NCBI GenBank assembly: GCA_014379815.1
Contig: JACMLA010000860.1
Coordinates: 1 to 10,987, forward strand
Source of the DNA: Bryobacteraceae bacterium
Lineage (GTDB): Bacteria > Acidobacteriota > Terriglobia > Bryobacterales > Bryobacteraceae
DNA: 10,987 bases
Direction: 5' to 3'
Below are positions 1-5,953 of the stretch, piece by piece (position 1 is the stretch's first letter; every line of letters begins with the position of its first letter). The notes beneath the pieces were generated by a model. The model saw nothing but the letters and a program-made list of their open reading frames with translations. It was not told the DNA's origin and did no database searches. The translations under genes were made by a program, and so were the position numbers.

Positions 1-359
1 ATCTTGAGCCCTACTTTAATGGACTCGGTCCGGAACAGCGGTGCCTCACCCGCAGGCTCTGTACCATGCAGGATGAAGGGAGCAATTTCGACATTCAGAT
101 TGCTCCAGTCGAACTTAAAGGATCCAATTTCGACTCGCCCGCCACTTGCTTTCTCAACTTCGGTTACGATGCGCTCGCGTACCTTCTCGCGAAACCAGCT
201 GCCAGGCAGAATCAGGATGGCGGCCAGCCCGAGCAGGAGAATTAGCCCGGCAAGAATACCTGTGACCCAAAGCAGGATCCGGACTGGACGTGCAACGCGA
301 TGCCGCTGCGATGGTGGAGGGGGAGGAGGAGGCGCCGCTGGAGGAACTGTCGGGCTCAT
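1..359 (-). CDS. tamB: TamB/AsmA-like envelope protein, N-terminal part (runs off left edge)
   Basis: Partial gene: 119 codons are visible, reading from ATG at 359-357 to the window edge with no stop. The N-terminus is short and proline-rich with seven consecutive prolines (residues 10-16). A basic stretch (QRHRVARPVR) and one hydrophobic helix (about residues 28-51) follow, which is a signal-anchor arrangement. After the helix come the segments REKVRERIVTEVEKASGGRVEIGSF-like and FDWSNLNVEI, typical of the start of TamB/AsmA/YhdP-type proteins, whose long periplasmic body forms a lipid-transporting beta-groove. In the TAM system TamB is inner-membrane anchored and works with an Omp85 protein. 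An Omp85 gene two positions upstream favours TamB over other AsmA relatives. The ATG overlaps the upstream TGA stop (ATGA), suggesting translational coupling. The beta-helical body and C-terminal DUF490 domain lie outside the window, so the family call rests on the N-terminus and context. Confidence 0.75.
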   Translation of the reverse strand, partial: MSPTVPPAAPPPPPPPSQRHRVARPVRILLWVTGILAGLILLLGLAAILILPGSWFREKVRERIVTEVEKASGGRVEIGSFKFDWSNLNVEIAPFILHGTEPAGEAPLFRTESIKVGLK

Positions 360-991
360 TGGAATGCCTCATCACGGTAGCGGATTCGGGTCTGCGTGCG
401 GACCTGACCAAGCCAGCGGTCCAGAGCATTATCGACTCGTTGCTGCATCAGCAGCACTTCGATACGGGGTCGGGCTTCATCAAAGGACATTTTGGCTTCG
501 GGTGAGCTGGCCGCCGAAAACTGCTCGTTGTAAAACGCCTGGAGTTCGTCCTGGGGAATCGTGACGCCAGGACGAAAGCGGACTTCGATAAAGTCCAGAA
601 ACGTCGCCTGCCAGTCGAATGCCTCGCGCACATCGGCATCCGTGAGACGATACTTCGCCAGACTTCCACGATACTGCTCCTCGGAAGAGAACCGTTTCCG
701 GAACTCCGCGTACATCTGTTTGGAATGAACTGCTGCATCGGGCACGTAGTTACTGGTGCTGATCTCGCGTCGGATCAAGGTCTGATCGACCAGCCGCTCC
801 GCTGCTTCACGCCGGCTGCTCGCGCCAAGGTCTGGTTCGGTCCCATTTAGCAGAGCTGTGATACGAACCTGCCGCACGACTTCACTGGAGGTAATGATGC
901 GGTTCTCCATCGAAACCGCCACGCGATCGATCACCTCCGCGAACGAAGGGAGACTGCACGCGACGATAGTCAGAAAAAAAACAGATCTCAT
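356..991 (-). CDS. SurA-like periplasmic chaperone without a PPIase domain
   Basis: A 211-residue protein with a signal peptide (MRSVFFLTIV start, likely cleavage after SFA at residue 18). The mature start, VIDRVAVSMENRIITSSEV, matches the SurA N-terminal pattern (vDrIvA.Vn...It.sEv). A helical region with a REAAERLVDQTLIRRE segment (about 61-76) follows, then FRPGVTIPQDELQAFYNEQF-like sequence (about 139-158), which in SurA relatives leads into the parvulin domain. Here it goes almost directly into a closing helix and strand (about 170-206). No parvulin-type domain of about 90 residues is present, so this is a chaperone-only version well below the roughly 430 residues of E. coli SurA. It probably binds unfolded outer-membrane proteins in the periplasm. 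It starts 9 nt after the Omp85 gene, with an AAAGG Shine-Dalgarno overlapping that gene's TAA, and its stop overlaps the TamB-like start. An IVAC lipobox at residues 9-12 was considered but is too close to the N-terminus. Confidence 0.8.
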   Translation of the reverse strand: MRSVFFLTIVACSLPSFAEVIDRVAVSMENRIITSSEVVRQVRITALLNGTEPDLGASSRREAAERLVDQTLIRREISTSNYVPDAAVHSKQMYAEFRKRFSSEEQYRGSLAKYRLTDADVREAFDWQATFLDFIEVRFRPGVTIPQDELQAFYNEQFSAASSPEAKMSFDEARPRIEVLLMQQRVDNALDRWLGQVRTQTRIRYRDEAFQ

Positions 992-1000
992 AGCTGCCTT

Positions 1001-4000
1001 TTAGAACAACTGACCAAGGGAAAAGTGAAACTGGAAGCGGCTGATTCGCTGTTCCACAAACTGGACGCACCCGATGCTCAGGTTGGCGCAGTTAGGTCCG
1101 TAGGCATCAAGACTTCGCAACTGTTCGGCAGTGCCCTGGACCCCGTTAAATCGAGGCGCATTTACGCTCCAGGCAATATCCGCCCGCACTGGGCCCACAG
1201 GGGTTCGGTAGCGAATGCCGAATCCGATTGCGTGGACCATGTAATCAAAATCCTCTACATTTCGTTGGGAGAACCGAAAGCTAATCGCCCCCGGTTTGCT
1301 GTAAACGTTCCCGGCATCGTGGAAAACGACACCGCCGATGTTATCTCCAAGCAGCGGAAACCGAAGTTCCGTGTTGTGAAACATCAGTGCCTGGCCACCG
1401 ATCGGGAAGCCAGTTTGGCCGTCTCGTGGACCAGCCTGGTTGTCAGGAAATCCGCGATGGGAAGCCACCCCACCGCCAAAGAACCTCTCAGGCAGGGGTA
1501 TTTCCGATCTGGTGTGCTCAAACTCCAGTCCAAAGCTGATCTGGCGTGCAAGAATCAGATCCCGCCCGATGCGGTGATACGTTGCATTGCGCCCCAGCAC
1601 TCGCGAGAATCTGTTCGGCTGGCCTGTGACGCTGGACGCAAAAGCGCCATCGATGGTGTTCAGGATACCGCGGCGCGCATCCACCGGATCATCGCGACGG
1701 TCCTGTATGAAGGTACCTGAGACTGTCGCGAGGTTCACCGGCTGCGCGAACAGTGGAATGAGTGCGGGGTTAATCGCAATGTCGCTGATAGCGACACGAC
1801 GGTAGGCTATGCGGTACTGTGCCGTGTTCGCGCGGGTCAGGCGCTGGGACAGCTGCACGGACGCTTCGCGCCGCCGCGAACTGAAGGTACTGACGTCGCG
1901 GGAATCGTCGAACAGGCCTGTAAACGAGAGATTGAGCGCATCGTTGCCCTTAAACTGTGGAGCCAGATAAGTCAGGACTCCGCGCTGCCGAAGATTCGGT
2001 GCCCATTGCGTCTGCAGCGTGATGGTGTGTCCTATGCCCAGAAAATTGTTGCGGCTGACTCCAAAAGAGATGCGCGGACTGAATCCAGCAGAACCGGCAG
2101 GCGAGTCAAAGTTGGTGTTGGAGCTTTGGCCAATTCGCGCGATCTGGGCTCCGATACCACCGTTGATCGACCAGCGGCTGGCCTCTTCAAACCGGTAGAG
2201 AACGTACTTGTGATCGGTCTCGCCATCGGGGTTCTGCAGGGCTGCGTCCACACGGGCGAAGATGCCAAGATCATACAAGCGCCTCTGGTTTTCGATAATC
2301 GCGCTTTGTGCAAGCGGCGTGCCTGGGGTGAGATTGCGGATTCTGGAGTCCACCAGACCGTCGCGGGTGGCGCCCAGACCGCTAATCAGAACATCCCGTA
2401 CATACTGGCGATTCCCCGCCTGGATGACGTAGCGCACGTCCATGCGCGTTTCGCCTGGAAGCGGGACAGCCGTAGGATCCAGCCGCGCGTCCGGATAGCC
2501 GTTGTTGTAGTAATAACTCAGAATAGTATCGAGATCGGCAGATACATTCAATTCACTGAATGGCTGACCTTCGCTGGATTGCAAGGAAGAGCGAAACCCG
2601 GCCAGGGCATCGTCGTCAGCACCTTCGATGGTCAGACTGGCTACGATCCACTGGGCGCCTTCGGTGATTTCAAACGCGACAGCGACCTCGTTCTTCTTCC
2701 CGTTGTGGTCGTCGTCGATTCGGGATTCGATCGCGATATCGCGAAACCCATTCTGCAGATACAAAGATTTCATCGCGTTGATATCGCGACGTATGTAGTC
2801 CTGACTGAAGCGACCGTAGCGGTAACGAAGCAGACTGGCAGGCGTGGTGAACAGGCGTTCCCGCAGGGTCTCGTCGTCAAAGTACTGGTTGCCGTTAATA
2901 TCAACCTTAACCAGTTTGTGCCGGTCGCCCCGATAGATCGAGTAAAGGATGACCTCTCCGTCCTTGCTGGTGGTCTGGTCAAAGTCAACTTCAGCTTCGA
3001 AGTAACCTTTAGCCCGGAAACTTTCTGTAAGTTCCCGCTTACCCTCGACCAGCAGATCTTTGTCCACTGTTTGCTCCTGATAGACCGGCACCAGTTCCCG
3101 CAACTTACTCTTGGATACCTTGGCGCCCTCGGTTCGGATAGTTACTTTAGGACCGCGATCGATGGTTAGATGAGGGATTACGTGATTGTCGGCTTCGCGA
3201 TACTCCACCAGATCGAGGCTGACCTTCGCCAGCAGGTAATCCTTCTTCTGATAAGAGCGGCGAACCCGGTCCAGACCCTGCTGCGTTCGCGTGTCTGTAG
3301 CTTCCTTGTACCGGCCGTATCCCCAGAGACCACGCCAGCGGGTCACTTTGACGATCTGGGCAAGAGTTTTGTCCGGCGTGCCCGATACAATCGGCTCTGC
3401 GTATCTGGCACGTTTTCCGGGCACAATGTCGAAGTTAATGTCCACTTGTTGGAACGGCTGCGGAGTGCGCGATGGCGTAACGGAGGAAAGATAGAACCCG
3501 TTAGTTCGCAGTAAGTCGAGCATTCGCTCAGTAGCTTGTCGCTCCTGTGAGGGATACAATCGCAGACCCAGTTGCAGATTGGTGACGTTGACTAACTGGC
3601 TGGAACTGGGCGGCTGATGAACCCCCGCTACTGTGACGTTTCGAATGAAGCTGGCAGGAGTGACTCGAAAGCGGATTGCAAGGCCTGAGCCTTCTGGCTC
3701 AGCCTCCACCACGACGTCCGAGAATTGACCTGCAGCGTAAAGCCGCTCGATGGCCGTCCGGATTTGCGCCATGGAGAGCGGCTTGCCTACCTGCACACCG
3801 CCCAGACGGTCGGCTGTGTCTTCTTTCGTGAGATAGCTTTCCTCGGGAAGCAGGGCGACCGATAACACTGTCTGACCTTCAAACTGGTTCTCCTGTGCTG
3901 CGACAGGCAGTACCGGAAGAACTGTCAACAGCGTAAACATGATGCAGGCAAACGCCTCCTTATGGAGGTGCGGCGGCCTCCACACTAAAGCAGGCACTGT

Positions 4001-4012
4001 TACCATCGGCAT
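1001..4012 (-). CDS. bamA: BamA/Omp85-family outer-membrane assembly protein with about seven POTRA domains
   Basis: A protein of about 1003 residues. From the start chosen here it has a signal sequence ending VLPVAA-Q (about residue 39). Roughly seven tandem POTRA-like repeats occupy residues 44-611, with boundaries near 120, 202, 291, 367, 456 and 537; most contain a helix followed by a GxF/GY turn such as AAGQFSDV, RAKGYFEAEV, LQNGFRDI and NNGYPDARL. The 16-strand-type barrel follows (612-1003). It carries DRRDDPVDARRG (771-782), the lumen-loop motif HRGF (852-855, the VRGF/Y motif of Omp85) and a terminal aromatic strand ending in Phe. Omp85 proteins fold barrels into the outer membrane. 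E. coli BamA has five POTRAs and TamA three. BamA is preferred to TamA because of size and a SurA-like neighbour. ATG 4012 has GGGAG 6 nt upstream and gives the leader a basic region; ATG 3940 is the alternative (979 residues). An upstream extension to 4183 was rejected because it lies inside the divergent gene. Confidence 0.9.
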   Translation of the reverse strand: MPMVTVPALVWRPPHLHKEAFACIMFTLLTVLPVLPVAAQENQFEGQTVLSVALLPEESYLTKEDTADRLGGVQVGKPLSMAQIRTAIERLYAAGQFSDVVVEAEPEGSGLAIRFRVTPASFIRNVTVAGVHQPPSSSQLVNVTNLQLGLRLYPSQERQATERMLDLLRTNGFYLSSVTPSRTPQPFQQVDINFDIVPGKRARYAEPIVSGTPDKTLAQIVKVTRWRGLWGYGRYKEATDTRTQQGLDRVRRSYQKKDYLLAKVSLDLVEYREADNHVIPHLTIDRGPKVTIRTEGAKVSKSKLRELVPVYQEQTVDKDLLVEGKRELTESFRAKGYFEAEVDFDQTTSKDGEVILYSIYRGDRHKLVKVDINGNQYFDDETLRERLFTTPASLLRYRYGRFSQDYIRRDINAMKSLYLQNGFRDIAIESRIDDDHNGKKNEVAVAFEITEGAQWIVASLTIEGADDDALAGFRSSLQSSEGQPFSELNVSADLDTILSYYYNNGYPDARLDPTAVPLPGETRMDVRYVIQAGNRQYVRDVLISGLGATRDGLVDSRIRNLTPGTPLAQSAIIENQRRLYDLGIFARVDAALQNPDGETDHKYVLYRFEEASRWSINGGIGAQIARIGQSSNTNFDSPAGSAGFSPRISFGVSRNNFLGIGHTITLQTQWAPNLRQRGVLTYLAPQFKGNDALNLSFTGLFDDSRDVSTFSSRRREASVQLSQRLTRANTAQYRIAYRRVAISDIAINPALIPLFAQPVNLATVSGTFIQDRRDDPVDARRGILNTIDGAFASSVTGQPNRFSRVLGRNATYHRIGRDLILARQISFGLEFEHTRSEIPLPERFFGGGVASHRGFPDNQAGPRDGQTGFPIGGQALMFHNTELRFPLLGDNIGGVVFHDAGNVYSKPGAISFRFSQRNVEDFDYMVHAIGFGIRYRTPVGPVRADIAWSVNAPRFNGVQGTAEQLRSLDAYGPNCANLSIGCVQFVEQRISRFQFHFSLGQLF
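3955..3981 (-). other. Two mutually exclusive hairpins around an AAGGAGG sequence
   Basis: Read on the minus strand, GGAGG (3981-3977), CCTCC (3968-3964) and GGAGG (3959-3955) lie in a row, separated by loops of 8 and 4 nt. The central CCTCC can pair with either flank, but not both. The downstream GGAGG is part of AAGGAGG, a near-perfect Shine-Dalgarno 14 nt before ATG 3940. If translation starts at 3940, this could be a switchable leader. If it starts at 4012, the element is just coding sequence (residues around HLHKEA). The pairing is seen directly; any function is inference. Confidence 0.3.
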
Positions 4013-4014
4013 GT

Positions 4015-5031
4015 ATGACTCCCGTAGAACGGGAACGTTACTCGCGGCAAATTCGACTCGAGGGTATTGGGGATACAGGCCAGGACAAACTCCTTCAGTC
4101 TCATGTAAGCATCGTTGGGTGTGGTGCTCTGGGCAGCTTTCAGGCAGGTGCGCTCGCCCGTGCCGGCGTCGGCAAACTGACACTGATCGACCGCGATTAC
4201 GTAGAAGTCAGCAATTTGCAACGACAATGGCTGTACGACGAAAAAGACGTCCGCGATGCTGTCCCCAAAGCTGTGGCTGCGAAAAGCGCCATTTCCGCTT
4301 TTGCTTCAACATGTGACGTCAACGCTTGCACAACGGATCTGACGGCCCGGAACATCGACGATCTGCTCGCAGGGTGCGACCTGATTCTTGACGGAACGGA
4401 CAATTTCGAAACCCGGTATCTCATAAACGATTTCAGTGTGCTCCGAAATATTCCCTGGATTTATGGCGCAGCCGTCGGCACTTATGGTTTGACGTTCCCC
4501 GTCTTGCCGAACGTTACGACTTGTCTTGCCTGTATCTACCCCGAACCACCCGCGGGAGTGCAACCCACCTGTGAAACGGCGGGGGTCCTGGGGCCGCTGA
4601 CGTCGCTGGTCGCCTCTCTGCAAACTGCATCGGCAATTCGTATCTTGACAGGAAACGGCGTCGATCCTGTGATCACGACTGTTAACGTCTGGAAAAACGA
4701 AATCCGGCAAGTCCGGCAAGGCCCTAAGGACCCTTCGTGCCGCGCTTGCGGGTTGAACCAGTTTATATGGCTGGACGTGGAGAGAATTTCACCAGTGAGC
4801 CTGTGTGGACGAAATGCAGTCCAGATTCATGAACGGCACAGGCCTCTGGATCTTAGAAGTTTAGGTGAGTCACTGCGGACTCTTGGTGAAGTTCGCGCAA
4901 ACGACTTCGCACTCCGCTTCTTTACTGCCCCTTACGAAATCACAGTGTTCCCTGACGGACGGGCAATCATTAAAGGCACCCAGGATATCGGCCTTGCAAG
5001 AAGCCTGTACGCGCGTTATATCGGCACCTGA
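4015..5031 (+). CDS. thiF: ThiF/MoeB/HesA-family adenylyltransferase with C-terminal extension (E1-like)
   Basis: A 338-residue cytoplasmic E1-like enzyme. Such proteins adenylate the C-terminal glycine of a ubiquitin-like sulfur carrier (ThiS, MoaD or a relative) in thiamine, molybdopterin or other sulfur-transfer pathways. The N-terminus RYSRQIRL is typical. The nucleotide-binding loop is GCGALGS (35-41), the arginine finger is in NLQRQ (R70), and DGTDNFETR (126-134) is the conserved aspartate block. Cys pairs CLAC (C170, C173) and CRAC (C242, C245) would bind zinc. C186 in TCETAGVLGP matches the conserved family cysteine. Residues 250-338 are an extra domain with LCGRNAVQI (263-271) and a terminal DGRAIIKGTQDI...LYARYIG stretch, as I recall from Bacillus-type ThiF and absent from E. 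coli MoeB/ThiF. No ThiS/MoaD-like gene or rhodanese lies nearby, so the pathway is unresolved. No clear Shine-Dalgarno precedes the ATG, which begins 2 bp from the divergent Omp85 start. Confidence 0.9.
   Translation: MTPVERERYSRQIRLEGIGDTGQDKLLQSHVSIVGCGALGSFQAGALARAGVGKLTLIDRDYVEVSNLQRQWLYDEKDVRDAVPKAVAAKSAISAFASTCDVNACTTDLTARNIDDLLAGCDLILDGTDNFETRYLINDFSVLRNIPWIYGAAVGTYGLTFPVLPNVTTCLACIYPEPPAGVQPTCETAGVLGPLTSLVASLQTASAIRILTGNGVDPVITTVNVWKNEIRQVRQGPKDPSCRACGLNQFIWLDVERISPVSLCGRNAVQIHERHRPLDLRSLGESLRTLGEVRANDFALRFFTAPYEITVFPDGRAIIKGTQDIGLARSLYARYIGT
4019..4023 (-). promoter_or_regulatory. Shine-Dalgarno GGGAG supporting the Omp85 start at 4012
   Basis: On the minus strand GGGAG lies 6 nt before ATG 4012-4010. 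This is good spacing, and it is the main reason for preferring this start over ATG 3940. It sits inside the first codons of the divergent ThiF-like gene. Confidence 0.5.
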
Positions 5032-5036
5032 TCTGG

Positions 5037-5492
5037 TCACCACTCGGAATATGGCGTGCCTTCCAGGCTGATCTTATCCGAGCCGCTGAGCACATTGAAG
5101 ATGCCCGGCTCGGACTGATTCACAGCGTTCCCACCATCTTCCATTATGATTTTCCATGAATTGTCCTGACCTGTGATGGGATCGACGGGCACGGACCGAA
5201 GGTATCCTTCCTGCACAAGATCGGTCAGGGCCTGGGGAGCTTTACCCTTATCGATGGTGTACTCATCGATCACGGTTCGCATCGTGAATAGGTTGTTGTG
5301 CAACAGGGATTCCTTGGACCGGATCAACGTCTTCTGGTAGAAAGGCACGGCGATCGAGATCAGGATCGTAATGATCGCCATAACGATCATCAGCTCGACC
5401 ATTGTGAATCCAGACCTCGAGCCGGAAGCGGAACCAGACGTCAAGCCGGAGCAGACCCGGCTCCGTTTACCAATCTGAGTAGGCTGTTCCAT
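5037..5492 (-). CDS. GspG-like type II/IV pseudopilin (second of the pair)
   Basis: A 151-residue pseudopilin. A long basic leader (about 27 residues) ends in SRSG, followed by FTMVELMIVMAIITILISIA, a class III signal sequence. Prepilin peptidase would cut after Gly and methylate the new Phe; Glu at mature position +5 is present. After the N-terminal hydrophobic helix come RTVIDEYTIDKGKAPQALTDLV and RSVPVDPITGQDNSW, the layout of GspG-type major pseudopilins. The C-terminus is GTPYSEW. The ATG at 5492-5490 has a GGAGA-type Shine-Dalgarno about 9-10 nt upstream. The open frame extends to 5870, but that part is out of frame inside the previous pseudopilin gene and looks non-pilin. The gene starts 26 nt before the upstream gene ends, so the pair is probably coupled. 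It would assemble into the short periplasmic pseudopilus (or a pilus) with the secretin encoded upstream. It converges on the ThiF-like gene with a 5-bp gap. Confidence 0.88.
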   Translation of the reverse strand: MEQPTQIGKRSRVCSGLTSGSASGSRSGFTMVELMIVMAIITILISIAVPFYQKTLIRSKESLLHNNLFTMRTVIDEYTIDKGKAPQALTDLVQEGYLRSVPVDPITGQDNSWKIIMEDGGNAVNQSEPGIFNVLSGSDKISLEGTPYSEW

Positions 5493-5946
5493 CTGCTGCT
5501 TTCTCCGTAGTTTTCGAGTAGACGGAAAACAGGTTCTGACCGCCCCACGATGTAGAGGACGGCTCGTCCTGCGTGCTTCGCTTGCCCCAGTCTGTAGAAC
5601 GCGTAAAAGGGTCTTTCGGGATTTTGCGCAGGAACCGGATCTTCTTGTCCGTTTCCCCCTGCAACTTGACTCCCTCCACCAACATTTCGAGAGACTCCGG
5701 GTAGTTGTCGGAACCAACCTTTTGCGTTGGCAGTCTCCCAAGATCCGCCATGTCCTTGTACTTGTCGATGGCCGAGTGGATCTCACGCAGGGCGTATCGC
5801 AGTTCTTTTTCCTTATCCCGGCGGACTTTATACCGGGCCAGCGGGACGGACATTGTGGCGAGTAAAGCAAGGATCGTAAAGGCTACGATGAGCTCAACCA
5901 AAGTCAAACCGGACTGGGTTTGCTTGCGGCGATTGGTCGCGTGCAT
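5467..5946 (-). CDS. GspG-like type II/IV pseudopilin (first of the pair)
   Basis: A 159-residue pseudopilin. A short basic leader (MHATNRRKQTQSG) precedes LTLVELIVAFTILALLATMS, with class III cleavage expected after Gly and Glu at mature +5. The body has a charged amphipathic helix (RRDKEKELRYALREIHSAIDKYK) followed by a globular region with RKIPKDPFTRSTDWG and NLFSVYSKTTEKAADGTAYSDW at the end. It is a paralogue of the next gene: both share F-x-V-x-S and a terminal GT-x-YS-acid-W. Start ATG 5946-5944 is chosen because it leaves a leader of normal length and lies 7 nt after the secretin stop. The open frame reaches back to 6027, but that part overlaps the secretin coding end and would add a meaningless leader. 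The Shine-Dalgarno is weak, so translation may be coupled to the secretin. It may be the major pseudopilin or a GspH/I/J-like partner; the sequence does not decide this. Confidence 0.88.
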   Translation of the reverse strand: MHATNRRKQTQSGLTLVELIVAFTILALLATMSVPLARYKVRRDKEKELRYALREIHSAIDKYKDMADLGRLPTQKVGSDNYPESLEMLVEGVKLQGETDKKIRFLRKIPKDPFTRSTDWGKRSTQDEPSSTSWGGQNLFSVYSKTTEKAADGTAYSDW

Positions 5947-5953
5947 AGGCTGC

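Noticed and set aside
4..564. Plus-strand open frame of 186 codons at the left edge
   Set aside because: It is antisense to the TamB-like and SurA-like genes, and its glycine run is the mirror of the proline run.
2006..3169. Long plus-strand open frame (387 codons) opposite the Omp85 gene
   Set aside because: It is antisense to POTRA and barrel-coding sequence with clear family motifs; its own translation shows no recognisable domain and looks like a codon-bias shadow.
4013..4183. Upstream extension of the Omp85 frame to 4183
   Set aside because: The extra residues lie antisense to conserved ThiF N-terminal codons, look unlike any leader, and would put the signal peptide about 80 residues inside the protein.
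5017..5050. Possible bidirectional terminator between the convergent ThiF and pseudopilin genes
   Set aside because: Only a weak ACC...GGT pairing is present, without a stable stem or T-run.
5493..5870. Upstream extension of the second pseudopilin frame to 5870
   Set aside because: It runs out of frame through the first pseudopilin gene, and the class III leader must be near the N-terminus.
5037..5946. Dockerin-like partner for the cohesin module within the pseudopilins
   Set aside because: The DP-x-TGQDNSW and GSDNYPES segments do not form the paired calcium-loop repeats of dockerins; they fit pseudopilin loops.
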